A stretch of 32,500 bases of DNA from an archaeon (GTDB lineage Archaea > Undinarchaeota > Undinarchaeia > Undinarchaeales > JALTGF01). The translations under genes were made by a program, and so were the position numbers. The DNA is taken from assembly GCA_027077325.1 (NCBI GenBank), contig JALTGF010000068.1, forward strand, positions 1-32,500, read 5' to 3'. This document shows, piece by piece, positions 1 through 7,764 of this stretch (positions are counted from its first letter, which is position 1; each line of letters begins with the position of its first letter). The notes under the pieces were generated by a model. The model searched no databases and was not told the DNA's origin. It saw nothing but the letters and a program-made list of their open reading frames with translations.

Positions 1-1387
1 AAAAATCACCGGCAGAGATCAGAATGTCGCCCAAACTAATGATTCGAATGACATTGTTTTTAATTTTTTTTGCATCTTCATAACTGTCAACTTGTAGAAC
101 AGATCCATCTTTAAGTAGCACTGTGGGACCGTTTAGTCCATCACAAGGTGTTACAATCCCCGCTTTTCCTGGCAACTCTAATCTGATTTGGGTCCCTATT
201 GCAATAAAATCATCTAAAAGGTGCATTGTTGCAGGGTTCATTGCAACCGCTGCATAACCACTTGCCCTTGTTCTGCCATATCTTAAGTTAAAACCACCCT
301 TTCTTCTAGGGTATGAAAAAACAGGCCTTCCAGCAGGGACTTCTCTTAAAAATTTGTCACTTCCTTTTGCTTGCGGCTCTTCTTCAATATAATCTTCCAT
401 TATATCAATAGAGCCCGCTTTTACAAGATTTGTGAACTCACCGATGGTCAGTAAATTTTTTTCAAAAGAATTTTGGAACTCTTCTGGCATTTCACTTTCA
501 ATTAAGTTTGAAAGTTTTTTTTGGATGCCTGGCTTTTTTTTGGATGCTCGTTTTACAAGCAACCCTTCTAACCAAGACCAATCAAGCCCATATTTTTCTT
601 GAATTGGCTTAAGCCGTTTTAGCAACTTTGGGGCCTTTTGGGCAATTCCCTCTGCTAGGACAAGACACATACCGCCCCGGACTCGGTTTGTTTCAACGCG
701 CCCAAGATTTCTATAGTTAGAGACCTCATAGTCTTCTGTTGGCTCGCCATCTATGCAAACAGGAACATTCTTAACAATTGTCTCAATTTCCTCTTTTGTA
801 GGGAGATATTGCAAGTGTTGGCGGCGATTGTACCAGTTTATTTCTTCAACATACCTGCCAATCTCACTAAGTGTTGGCTTATATTTACTCAAGCCAAGTG
901 CTTTTCTTGTGTAGTCGGCAACAACAACAGAAATTGCCTCGGCAGTTCCACCAGCAGCGCGAATTGGTCCAGCATAATAAACAGATAGGTATTCAGAATC
1001 ATCAGGATTTTTTAAAATTTTAATTTTTGCAATTCCTTCAAGAGGGGCTGCAACAGATCCCTGCGTTAGGAATGCCAGGGCAGCTCGCACTGCAGTATCT
1101 GCGACTTTTTCTTTTCCTTCTTTTTCTAAATCACTTAAAGAAACTACCTTGTCAACAAGTTTAAACGCGATCTCCTCTTCGTTTTTTGTTTCTTTTTCAA
1201 GTTCCCTGATTACTTTTGCAATCCCTTTAAATTCAATAAGCCCCTCAACTTTGTCAGCTAGGTCTTTTGCAATATAAATTTCGGGGCTGCTGGTCATTTC
1301 AACACCAACAGACCGCGCAGCTTTCGCTATTTCAACCTCTTTTTGGACAATTGCTTCAATTTTCCTGATGTACTCTTTTTGATCCAT
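1..1387 (-). CDS. polC: DNA polymerase D (II) large subunit DP2, N-terminal part, cut by the window edge
   Basis: Catalytic subunit of the archaeal replicative polymerase D. Translating leftward from the ATG at 1387 gives 462 uninterrupted codons to the window edge. The DP2 hallmark AGPIRAAGGTAEA is followed by a tyrosine/arginine-rich stretch (EINWYNRRQHLQYLP), then RVRGGMCLVLAEG, then FSYPRRKGGFNLRYGRTR, and the visible part ends in SLGDILISAGDF, all in the order of the DP2 N-terminal half. The catalytic aspartates and the C-terminal zinc regions lie outside the window. The start is fixed by the upstream gene: its TAA stop and this ATG share one base (TAATG), so translation is probably coupled. 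No intein is seen in the visible part, although DP2 genes in some archaea carry one. The identification is firm. Confidence 0.96.
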   Translation of the reverse strand, partial: MDQKEYIRKIEAIVQKEVEIAKAARSVGVEMTSSPEIYIAKDLADKVEGLIEFKGIAKVIRELEKETKNEEEIAFKLVDKVVSLSDLEKEGKEKVADTAVRAALAFLTQGSVAAPLEGIAKIKILKNPDDSEYLSVYYAGPIRAAGGTAEAISVVVADYTRKALGLSKYKPTLSEIGRYVEEINWYNRRQHLQYLPTKEEIETIVKNVPVCIDGEPTEDYEVSNYRNLGRVETNRVRGGMCLVLAEGIAQKAPKLLKRLKPIQEKYGLDWSWLEGLLVKRASKKKPGIQKKLSNLIESEMPEEFQNSFEKNLLTIGEFTNLVKAGSIDIMEDYIEEEPQAKGSDKFLREVPAGRPVFSYPRRKGGFNLRYGRTRASGYAAVAMNPATMHLLDDFIAIGTQIRLELPGKAGIVTPCDGLNGPTVLLKDGSVLQVDSYEDAKKIKNNVIRIISLGDILISAGDF

Positions 1388-2838
1388 TAGAATTGTATTA
1401 AGATTAAATTCCTATTTTTTAGGTTTATAACAGGCACCCTCGCAGGGGTTGGCTCGTGCCCGAGAAATACCTGGAACTCTGTTTTGGCTTGCCAAGTCCC
1501 TCCATTTACTAGGGTAACCCCACGGTAGTTCAACGCGCCATTTGAATGAACGTGCCCAGTTTGGAATATGTCAACATCGCTCGGGATTATCAAGGGGTCA
1601 CCATTGTTTGGTTGGGGGATCAAGTTTGTTTCATACGGTGGTGAAAGATGTCTTCTTTTTAACATAGCAAGCATAACTTTTTCTGGATGTTTGTATCCAT
1701 CCTTTAAGCTGGGTATCATTGGGATCAATGAGTCCATGCTAGTCCCATGATACAGCAAGACATTAAAGCCACCATTAAGCTCTTTTTCAATTTTTAAATA
1801 GCATGGATTGCTAACCATTGAAACATTTGGCAGTTCATAAAGGTCTGACGCGATTTCTTTACTTATTGGTGGCTGTGGCTCAGCAAGACGGACATAATCG
1901 TGATTTCCAGGACTGATAAATACTTTAATTTTTTCTGGGATCTGGCTTAAAATGTTTGCAGCTTCTTTGTATTGCTTGTAAATATCAGGGATCTCTAAAT
2001 CATCATATTGAGTTGGGTAAACACCTACGCCGTCAACAATATCCCCTGCAATGAAGAGGTATTTTATATTTTCAGATAATTGTGGATAAAGCTCTGTTTT
2101 TTTGTTTACTTTTCCATTTAGCCAATTTAAAAAAGTTTGGAACTTGTCACTTAGGAAATTTTTGCTTCCTATATGCAGGTCTGAAATAAAAGCAACATTT
2201 GTGTCGTTGTTTGGATCTTTTTTTTCCTCTTTAATTGGAATGTCTGGCCAGACAATCTCATCAATAAAAAATACATTGTCTCCTGCCGAGCCAACAAAAC
2301 CAAGAACATCATCATACACAACTGATTCCGCAATTTGCTTTACTTTTTCACCCACAGCAATTGCCTTTATTTGGCCACTGTAATCTTCCAGGGTGAACAT
2401 ATAGTTACCGTTGCGCGTTTTTGTCTTGTTTGAGACAATTGCAATTAAACTTATTTTGTCCCGCCCGGATTTCCTTAAGTTAGAAATTGAGATGGTGTTG
2501 CTAAGCCTTCCACGGAGCTGTTTTTTAAAGTAGTCTAATCGCGCTAAGAAATACGCAGACATGTCCTCTATTCCAGTGATGTGATAAGTCTGTGTGTAAT
2601 TTTTTAATATCCGGTAAGATGATTTTTTGCTTGTCTCTTTTTTTAGATTATTAGCTTTAATATCGTCTGGAAGTAAAATCGTTCGGTTTTCATTTTTTAA
2701 ATTATCAATTAGTGTTTGGGAATATGATAGAGGGTGATCTGATTCAAGTAATTTGTTTAAAGCGTCTGGAGAAACCTGTATCTGATTTTTTAAAAACAGA
2801 TTTAATAGATTAAGTTTTGGATTGTTTTGGTTCTTCAT
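1387..2838 (-). CDS. polB: DNA polymerase D (II) small subunit DP1, 3'-5' exonuclease
   Basis: Proofreading and scaffold subunit of polymerase D, 483 aa. Residues about 1-60 form a separate N-terminal helical region, 120-200 look like an OB fold (FTLEDYSGQIKAIAVG), and 214-450 are a calcineurin-like phosphoesterase. The Mre11-like metal ligands are visible: SDLHIGS (219-225), GDIVDG (265-270), GNHD (311-314), YHG (363-365) and GHVHSNG (428-434). All are intact, so the exonuclease should be active, unlike the inactivated B subunits of eukaryotic polymerases. It sits between orc1 (4-nt ATGA overlap) and DP2 (1-nt overlap) in one leftward operon. Orc1/Cdc6 beside the PolD subunits at an origin is also the Pyrococcus/Thermococcus arrangement. 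Confidence 0.96.
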   Translation of the reverse strand: MKNQNNPKLNLLNLFLKNQIQVSPDALNKLLESDHPLSYSQTLIDNLKNENRTILLPDDIKANNLKKETSKKSSYRILKNYTQTYHITGIEDMSAYFLARLDYFKKQLRGRLSNTISISNLRKSGRDKISLIAIVSNKTKTRNGNYMFTLEDYSGQIKAIAVGEKVKQIAESVVYDDVLGFVGSAGDNVFFIDEIVWPDIPIKEEKKDPNNDTNVAFISDLHIGSKNFLSDKFQTFLNWLNGKVNKKTELYPQLSENIKYLFIAGDIVDGVGVYPTQYDDLEIPDIYKQYKEAANILSQIPEKIKVFISPGNHDYVRLAEPQPPISKEIASDLYELPNVSMVSNPCYLKIEKELNGGFNVLLYHGTSMDSLIPMIPSLKDGYKHPEKVMLAMLKRRHLSPPYETNLIPQPNNGDPLIIPSDVDIFQTGHVHSNGALNYRGVTLVNGGTWQAKTEFQVFLGHEPTPARVPVINLKNRNLILIQF

Positions 2839-4028
2839 AATAATTCTCGTTTTAGCACTTCTTTGCTTTTTTCAAATGCAGTTGGGGAGATTTCCAGTTT
2901 TATTTTTCGTGTCCTGCCATATCTCCCCTTTGAGATTACTGTTGCATTTATGAGCCCTAGCATATCAAGTTCTGAAACAAGATCAGAAACCCTTCTCTGC
3001 GTCAAAGGAGTTAAGTTAAGTTGCCGGCATATGTTTTTATAAACTTCATAAACATCGCCAGTAGCTATGTCTTGCTTGTTTAATTCTTTTAGGTAAATGA
3101 TGCTGTATAGGACAACTTGTGATTGCCTTGGCTGTGTTTTCACAACTTCTACTATCCTATCTACATCTAGTTTTTTCTGGGCCTTATCAACATAATCAAG
3201 CGTAACTTTTTCTTGCCCCTCCCTCTCAGCAATTTCACAAGCAACCCTTAACAAGTCGAGCGCACGACGCGCGTCCCCATGCTCCTGTGCAGCCAGTGCA
3301 GCACATTTTTCGATGGTTCCTGAAGAAAGCGCACCAGGAACTAATGCCACCGCTGCTCTTTGTGTTAGAATGTCTTGAAGTTGGACTGCATTGTATGGAG
3401 CAAAAACTAATTCTTCCTCTGATAAACTTGACTTCACTCTTGGGTCTAAGTCATCAGTAAAGGAAAGATTGTTTGAGATCCCAATAATGCTAATTCTTGA
3501 ATTTTTTAGTTGGGTGTTTATCCTTGTTAAATCATAGAGGATATTTGTGTCGGTTATTGAGTCAATTTCATCCAAAATTAACAGGTAGATACTCTTTTTT
3601 GAATCGACTGTATTTAAAAACGTTTTGTAAACCTGGTCTGTTGGAAGGCCTGTTGCTGGGATTTCTTCACCCAACTCATTTAAAAAGTGAGCAAAAAGTC
3701 GGTATGATGTGTTCACTTTTTCCATTTTGCAATTTAAGTAAAAAGTTTTTAGGTGCTTGTTGTCTCTTTGTGCTCTTGCTTCCAATTCCTGCGCAACATA
3801 CTTGCAAACCAATGTTTTTCCAGTTCCAGTTTTCCCATAGATAAAAACATTGGATGGCTTTTCCCCCCGTAAAACAGTAACAAGAATAGAAGCCAACTGC
3901 TTTATTTCGTTTTCTCGGTGAGGAACAGTTTCTGGGGTGTACGCCGCCTGGAGTGCTTCCTTGTTTATGAAAATAGATTGTTTGTTTAAGAAGTTGTCAA
4001 ATAGATCTTGCAATGTCTTTTGTGCCAT
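2835..4028 (-). CDS. cdc6: Orc1/Cdc6 replication initiator
   Basis: AAA+ initiator that binds origin repeats and helps load MCM; 397 aa, normal for the family. Walker A GKTGTGKT is at 65-72, Walker B LLILDEID at 149-156, sensor 1 GISNN at 183-187 and sensor 2 GDARRALD at 251-258. Residues about 300-390 form the C-terminal winged helix that contacts DNA. The ATG at 4028 is preceded by GGTGGG four bases upstream, a good archaeal ribosome site. It is the first gene of the orc1-DP1-DP2 operon and is transcribed away from the ORB-bearing gap at 4029-4564, the usual place for an archaeal origin. An ORB-like dyad lies about 70-100 bp upstream, so autoregulation by Orc1 is possible (inference). Confidence 0.95.
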   Translation of the reverse strand: MAQKTLQDLFDNFLNKQSIFINKEALQAAYTPETVPHRENEIKQLASILVTVLRGEKPSNVFIYGKTGTGKTLVCKYVAQELEARAQRDNKHLKTFYLNCKMEKVNTSYRLFAHFLNELGEEIPATGLPTDQVYKTFLNTVDSKKSIYLLILDEIDSITDTNILYDLTRINTQLKNSRISIIGISNNLSFTDDLDPRVKSSLSEEELVFAPYNAVQLQDILTQRAAVALVPGALSSGTIEKCAALAAQEHGDARRALDLLRVACEIAEREGQEKVTLDYVDKAQKKLDVDRIVEVVKTQPRQSQVVLYSIIYLKELNKQDIATGDVYEVYKNICRQLNLTPLTQRRVSDLVSELDMLGLINATVISKGRYGRTRKIKLEISPTAFEKSKEVLKRELL

Positions 4029-4095
4029 ATACCCACCAAAAGTTGCATAGGAAATTATGGTTTATAAACTTTTGTATGTTAATGAATATTATACT

Positions 4096-4129
4096 CACCC
4101 CCACCCCCTACATTTCCTATGGAAAATAA
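4096..4129 (-). repeat. Inverted ORB-like site
   Basis: Read on the minus strand it contains TTTTCCATAGGAAATG followed by a long G-run (GGGGGTGGGGG). The dyad has the same three-base spacer as the tandem ORBs, but its G-run points toward orc1, opposite to 4284-4329. Two ORB groups facing each other across an AT-rich stretch is a common archaeal origin layout. Confidence 0.75.
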
Positions 4130-4283
4130 GAACATATGACGGTATTTAATAAAAAGAAGCATTATATCGGTTTTTTTGCAAATTTAAAGTTTTAAACAAA
4201 CGTTAAATCGTGCTTTCTTTCTTTAAAAACCTAAATTTTTTTAATATTTTGCCAAAAAAAGTTTAGAAATGATTTCTTTTTTA

Positions 4284-4329
4284 TTCTAGTGGAAATAAAG
4301 GGGTTTTCCAGTGGAAATAAAGGGGTTCC
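4284..4329 (+). repeat. Two tandem ORB (origin recognition box) repeats
   Basis: Copy 1 (4284-4307) and copy 2 (4306-4329) both read TTC(T/C)AGTGGAAATAAAGGGG followed by TT. They differ at one position over the first 20 bases and are spaced 22 bp, about two helical turns, so both would be bound on the same face. Copy 2 has the full TTCCAGTGGAAA dyad followed by the G-run, matching the ORB pattern known from Sulfolobus and euryarchaeal origins. Confidence 0.88.
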
Positions 4330-4361
4330 GGGTTTTGTTTGCAAATGAATTTTTTTCTATA

Positions 4362-4392
4362 TGGAAAATAAATATATATAATTATTTTCCAT
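4362..4392. repeat. AT-rich inverted repeat in the origin region
   Basis: TGGAAAATAA (4362-4371) and its exact reverse complement TTATTTTCCA (4383-4392) are separated by an 11-bp spacer of only A and T. The left arm is part of the motif CTATATGGAAAATAAAT (4357-4373), which recurs exactly at 5944-5960 and 9983-9999. It may be a second class of Orc1 or regulator site, or part of the unwinding element. Confidence 0.6.
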
Positions 4393-4452
4393 AAAGATAA
4401 TAAATAATAATTAAAAAAACAACAAAAATAAATGGGGCCTAAACAAACCTAT

Positions 4453-4467
4453 ATTTCCTGTGGAAAT
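4453..4467 (-). repeat. ORB-like dyad near the DedA side
   Basis: ATTTCCTGTGGAAAT is a perfect 6-bp dyad with the three-base spacer typical of ORB cores. There is no G-run immediately beside it; the nearest is GGGGCC at 4434-4439. This makes it more like a mini-ORB. Confidence 0.55.
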
Positions 4468-4530
4468 CTTTAACAAGTTTATCATTATGGTGTGCTAATT
4501 TATAATTAATTTAACCTAAAAACAAAATAA

Positions 4531-4540
4531 CTATAAATAA
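4531..4540 (+). promoter_or_regulatory. TATA box for the DedA gene
   Basis: CTATAAATAA lies about 28 bases upstream of the ATG at 4565. Start of transcription would fall at or just before the ATG, giving a leaderless mRNA, and no ribosome site is seen. Confidence 0.55.
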
Positions 4541-4564
4541 TAATACTGATTATTAGGTTTTGTT

Positions 4565-5209
4565 ATGATACGAGACATATTTAATCTTGCCACGCTGCAC
4601 AAACTTCTTATATCACTTACTTCTGTTGTGTCTGGTTTTGGGTATCTGGGGATAGTGATACTTATGTTTTTGGAAAGCTCTTTTTTTCCATTTCCTTCTG
4701 AAATTATTATGATCCCAGCAGGGTATCTAGCTGCGATTGGCAATATGAATATTATTTTGGTGATTTTTTTTGGGATTTTTGGAAGTTTAACTGGTGCTGT
4801 CTTTAATTATTATCTTGGCTACAGGCTTGGAAAGCCGTTCTTAGTTAAATACGGCAGGTATATGCTAATCAAAAAAGAGACATTGGATAAAATGGATGCC
4901 TTATTCGACATACATGGGGAAATCATAACTTTTGTTGGTCGTTTGTTGCCCGGTGTAAGGCAGTATATCTCGCTTCCTGCTGGGATCTCAAAAATGGCTT
5001 TTCCAAAATTTGTGTTGTACACCTCACTTGGAGCGGGAATTTGGGTCACTATCTTATCTTTGCTTGGTTATTTTGTTGGGCAAAACCAACATTTAATCCA
5101 CATTTACCTATCCAAAATTACTTATTCAATCCTAATCTTTTCAGTTATTGTAGCCGTTTACTACATTGCAAAATACAAACTTAAACAAAAGCAACATATA
5201 CAAAGCTAA
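4565..5209 (+). CDS. DedA/SNARE-associated family membrane protein
   Basis: 214-aa polytopic membrane protein. The family motifs are clear: an acidic residue and FPFPSE in the first hydrophobic segment (E37, 41-46) and GRLLPGVRQYISLPAG (125-140), whose conserved arginines, proline and glycine are needed for function in characterised DedA proteins. Hydrophobic segments lie at about 22-45, 60-85, 140-170 and 183-203. Members of this family are proposed phospholipid or polyprenyl-phosphate flippases. The archaeal substrate is unknown, so lipid-carrier recycling is inference. It is monocistronic, starting just right of the candidate origin with a TATA box and an apparently leaderless start. Confidence 0.9.
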   Translation: MIRDIFNLATLHKLLISLTSVVSGFGYLGIVILMFLESSFFPFPSEIIMIPAGYLAAIGNMNIILVIFFGIFGSLTGAVFNYYLGYRLGKPFLVKYGRYMLIKKETLDKMDALFDIHGEIITFVGRLLPGVRQYISLPAGISKMAFPKFVLYTSLGAGIWVTILSLLGYFVGQNQHLIHIYLSKITYSILIFSVIVAVYYIAKYKLKQKQHIQS

Positions 5210-5246
5210 TAAAAATTAATCATTTTAATGTCCCTACAAGTCCTAC

Positions 5247-5314
5247 ACCTCACGAGAATATGGCAGATCAACTAAACTACTAAATCTCCATGCGAAGCCA
5301 AGGTCTCGGTGGGT
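5247..5314. other. Structured, GC-richer segment in a convergent gap
   Basis: The 178-bp gap between the ends of two converging genes (5210-5387) has a GC-richer part that folds. ATGG and AGAT (5260-5268, one bulged C) pair with ATCTCCAT (5284-5291). CGAGA (5253-5257) pairs with TCTCG (5304-5308), and ACCT (5247-5250) with GGGT (5311-5314). It is not a tRNA and I see no C/D boxes. It may be a small RNA or chance folding. Confidence 0.25.
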
Positions 5315-5320
5315 CCCTAT

Positions 5321-5345
5321 TTATTTACCATATGGAAAATAAATA
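5321..5345. repeat. Palindromic TATGGAAAATAAAT site
   Basis: TTATTTACCATATGG followed by AAAATAA is a near-perfect palindrome centred on CATATG. Its right half carries TATGGAAAATAAAT (5331-5344), identical to sites at 4360, 5947 and 9986. It lies between two converging genes, not in a promoter. Confidence 0.6.
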
Positions 5346-5387
5346 ACCCATCCAAAATACAATAAAAAAATTTAAAGCAAACAATGC

Positions 5388-5927
5388 CTACTTCTTTTTC
5401 TCCTTCTTTATCTGCGCCTTCAAGTTAACAATGACATCAACTTTTTTGTAGCCAAGGCCTTCAAGCCACTTTGTTATGCTGTCAATTTTCTCAGCAATCT
5501 TTTTGTCGCTGCCGGTCTTTGTTTTTATTTTTTCTAGGTCTTCCTTGATCTCTTTAACATATCTTGAAATAACATCGTCCCAAACCACAAAATCCTTTGG
5601 CTCTTTTCTCTTAAAGCCAAGTTTTTCAGCTGCTTTTTCCAATTCAGGAGTCGTGCGCGAGGTTGCCTGCGGTCCAAGCAGGTAATACTTTCGTATGCTG
5701 ATGTCCCCCCAAGTAAACTGACCCTTGACTTGCTTAACGCCAACTTCCTCAAATTCGCCAAGTTTTACGCCCTTCGCCAAATGATAATACATTGACCTCA
5801 AATCAACGGGCTCAAAAACCTCATTGTAAAGCTTAAAAATTTCATAACCATAGGTAACCCCAAGCGTGTCAACAATCGCCTGCATCCGCTCCCGGATCAA
5901 ACTTTTAACTGGTCTCCCTTTTGCCAT
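5388..5927 (-). CDS. Predicted winged-helix DNA-binding protein, archaeal conserved hypothetical
   Basis: 179 aa from the ATG at 5927 (MAKGRPVKS). This start is chosen over an upstream one at 5963 because GGTGGGG lies just before it, and because the longer version would read through the promoter and a repeated 17-bp motif. The N-terminal half reads as a helix-turn-helix/winged-helix domain (YGYEIFKLYNEVF, then MYYHLAKGVKLGEFEEVGVKQ, then FTWGDISIRKYYLLGPQA), a pattern I know from conserved archaeal proteins of unknown function. The C-terminal third is lysine/glutamate-rich and helical, ending in a basic tail. It is monocistronic with TATA-like TATTTAAATA (5965-5974). The repeat at 5944-5960 lies between that box and the start, so it could act as an operator. 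Targets are unknown. Confidence 0.75.
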   Translation of the reverse strand: MAKGRPVKSLIRERMQAIVDTLGVTYGYEIFKLYNEVFEPVDLRSMYYHLAKGVKLGEFEEVGVKQVKGQFTWGDISIRKYYLLGPQATSRTTPELEKAAEKLGFKRKEPKDFVVWDDVISRYVKEIKEDLEKIKTKTGSDKKIAEKIDSITKWLEGLGYKKVDVIVNLKAQIKKEKKK

Positions 5928-5943
5928 ACCCCACCTTTTTTTG

Positions 5944-5960
5944 CTATATGGAAAATAAAT
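5944..5960 (+). repeat. CTATATGGAAAATAAAT motif copy in a promoter
   Basis: Exact 17-base copy of 4357-4373 and 9983-9999. It sits between the TATA-like box (about 5965-5974) and the start codon (5927) of the leftward winged-helix gene, near the expected transcription start. Confidence 0.6.
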
Positions 5961-6096
5961 CAAGAGTATTTAAATACTTTAGGTTTTGCCTAAATTCCTG
6001 TATTTTTCAATATTTTTCTAAAAATTTTATAAATCCTAAAAATAAATTATTACTAACCTAAACTAAATTACTTGTTTAGTTTTATGAGGTATTATA

Positions 6097-6840
6097 ATGG
6101 GACCAGTACAAATAATGACTTACATACTAATCGGGGCATTTGCTGGATTTCTAAGCGGTTTATTTGGCATTGGTGGGGGCTCAATAAGAATCCCACTCTT
6201 ATATGCATCAGGTATCCCCTTGCTTACTGCTTTTGGGATTGACTTGCTTATAATTCCCTTTTCTTCTCTGGCTGCCTCATTTGCCCACCGAAAAAATATC
6301 GATTTTAAAAATGCTAAATGGGTTATACTTGGGGGTTCTCTTGGAACTATAGGAGGCGCTTTTCTAATTGGTTCTGTTCCAGAAGTTTTACTGGCAGTCC
6401 TTTTCCTTATTGTAGCAGTTCTGACCGTTCTTGCAGTTTATTTTCGGATGGTTTTTCCAGCAATTGCCAAGCATGTTAAACCAAATGCGAGAGCTATTAC
6501 AACTGGGACTTTTTTAATTAACTTCCTAATAGTTATGCGAGGAGGTAGTGGGGGCAGCTTATTTTCCCCTTTTTTAAGGATAATGGGCTTGGATATTAGG
6601 GAAGCCATTGCAACATCTCTGTTCTCAACAATTTTTACCTCAGCAATTGGTGCAGCAGTATTCTGGTTTTATGGTTATTACCTACTTTCAGTTGCATTTT
6701 TCTTGATGATCGGTTCAGTTATTGGCGCTGAACTTGGAAGCATTGCCTCTTTAAAAGCAAAGCCACATTGGTTAGAAAAAGGGCTCATTCTTTTTATACT
6801 CCTCCTAGCAGTATTCGTCTTACTTAAAGCACTGCTTTAA
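6097..6840 (+). CDS. TSUP/TauE-SafE family sulfite or anion permease-like membrane protein
   Basis: 247 aa, almost entirely hydrophobic, with seven to eight likely membrane segments. The two half-repeats each carry the family glycine motif: GLFGIGGGSIRIP (about 21-33) and RGGSGGSLFSPFLRIMG (about 148-164). Members export or import sulfite, sulfoacetate or related anions. The substrate cannot be read from sequence, and no sulfur-metabolism genes are nearby. The start is supported by GAGGT six bases upstream. It converges on the next gene with a 17-bp overlap of the coding ends. Confidence 0.85.
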   Translation: MGPVQIMTYILIGAFAGFLSGLFGIGGGSIRIPLLYASGIPLLTAFGIDLLIIPFSSLAASFAHRKNIDFKNAKWVILGGSLGTIGGAFLIGSVPEVLLAVLFLIVAVLTVLAVYFRMVFPAIAKHVKPNARAITTGTFLINFLIVMRGGSGGSLFSPFLRIMGLDIREAIATSLFSTIFTSAIGAAVFWFYGYYLLSVAFFLMIGSVIGAELGSIASLKAKPHWLEKGLILFILLLAVFVLLKALL

Positions 6841-7312
6841 TAGTCTTTTCAATTGACGTGCCCTTTACAACTTTTTCAAAAACAGTTGCCTCTTGCTCTT
6901 CTGTCAGGTTTTTCTCCCTTAGCTTTTTCTTAGTCTGATTAATCTTGTTTTGATAAAAATAATAAGCAAGCAATGCAGCGATCAATGCTGCCCTCTCATG
7001 GGCATTTTTAATCTTAATATCCCTGCTTTCCACATACTTTTTTGTTAGTCGTATTTTTTCGCTTGTATAAATGTTTTTTTCAGGATTAAATATAACTGCC
7101 CCGACTTCGGCAGATAACTTGCTAATTGATGCTGGAATCTTATGAACATCTGTGGCAATAACAACTACCGATCCAAAACTCGTTATAAATTTTACAATAG
7201 AATTTAAAGAAAAGTGTTTCTTGCTATATATCTTTATTAAATCCCCCTCGAAATCTAATATAGCAACTCCGACAGTTGTCCCAGGATCTATCCCTACAAT
7301 CAAGGGTCTCAT
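6824..7312 (-). CDS. RNase H-fold protein resembling the N-terminal domain of DUF460
   Basis: 162 aa from the ATG at 7312 (MRPLIVGIDPGTT). A start at 7336 is possible, but the segment in between contains the TATA-like TTTAAGTA. LIVGIDPGTTVGVAILD is the first strand and Asp motif of RuvC/RNase H-like folds. VVVIATDVHKIPASISKLSAEVGA and a region around NAHERAALIAALLAY correspond to the later motifs of archaeal DUF460 proteins. Full DUF460 proteins are several hundred residues long, and this one stops after the first domain. The last motif reads HERAAL where I would expect an Asp (HERDAL), so nuclease activity is doubtful. Its promoter overlaps that of the divergent gene at 7351. Confidence 0.6.
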   Translation of the reverse strand: MRPLIVGIDPGTTVGVAILDFEGDLIKIYSKKHFSLNSIVKFITSFGSVVVIATDVHKIPASISKLSAEVGAVIFNPEKNIYTSEKIRLTKKYVESRDIKIKNAHERAALIAALLAYYFYQNKINQTKKKLREKNLTEEQEATVFEKVVKGTSIEKTIKAVL

Positions 7313-7350
7313 ACAAAATTTTAAGTACTTAAACATTTATCTCTTTAACT

Positions 7351-7764
7351 ATGGTCCTAATAAATGAAGTTGAAGCAAAAGTCAGAGAGATTAGGCGTGA
7401 GTGCAAGGCAGCAATAAGCCCTGATACTGGAGAAGTGGATTCAGCAAAAATAAACCTAAAAGCAGAGGAACTAAAGCAATTGTTGCATGACTTTGAAACT
7501 CTATTCATAAAAAAAGCAAAAGAAAACCCAATAAAGGCAGAAACAATTGTAAAGAAAGGACGAGAATTTTTAGAGGAGGGCTGGTTTACTTATGAAGTCT
7601 TAATTGAGCTTGGAATGAAGGCCGGTGAGCCAGAGCCAGCACAGGTTAGATGGGAAGCTCTCCCCGAGGGAGTGGTCCCACTCGATTTAAAAGCACAAGC
7701 AATTATGCAATTAGACAACCTTTACAAAAAATTTAATGATTTTAAGAAAACTACTCTTTTCTAA
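7351..7764 (+). CDS. Hypothetical helical protein
   Basis: 137 aa, not recognised. Predicted mostly alpha-helical and charged, with no membrane segment or signal peptide. It has a proline-rich bend in the middle (MKAGEPEPAQVRWEALPEG) between two helical regions. It is apparently leaderless, with the TATA-like CTTAAACATTT about 25 bases upstream, in a promoter region shared with the divergent RNase H-fold gene. Its stop overlaps the hef stop by three bases on the opposite strand. No function is suggested beyond the neighbourhood of repair genes. Confidence 0.7.
   Translation: MVLINEVEAKVREIRRECKAAISPDTGEVDSAKINLKAEELKQLLHDFETLFIKKAKENPIKAETIVKKGREFLEEGWFTYEVLIELGMKAGEPEPAQVRWEALPEGVVPLDLKAQAIMQLDNLYKKFNDFKKTTLF

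Larger units (their letters stand above)
4029..4564. other. Candidate chromosomal replication origin (oriC)
   Basis: A gene-free gap of about 536 bp between divergent orc1 and the DedA gene. It holds two direct ORB-type repeats (4284-4329), an inverted ORB-like site whose G-run points the other way (4096-4129), another TTTCC-N3-GGAAA dyad (4453-4467) and a 10-bp inverted repeat (4362-4392). The stretch between the outward-facing ORBs (about 4130-4283) is almost pure AT with long A and T runs and could be the duplex-unwinding element. Archaeal origins typically show Orc1-binding repeats with a TTTCC-N3-GGAAA dyad and a G-run, an AT-rich element, and an adjacent orc1 gene. All three are seen here. 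I found no convincing coding frame inside. Confidence 0.85.

Noticed and set aside
1..1387. Intein in DP2
   Set aside because: The visible 462 residues align continuously with the DP2 N-terminal half and carry no splicing motifs; the usual insertion sites are outside the window.
5230..5319. Possible tRNA or transposon ends flanked by GTCCCTA repeats
   Set aside because: No acceptor stem, T arm or anticodon arm can be drawn; the 7-base direct repeat alone is weak evidence for a mobile element, and no transposase is near.
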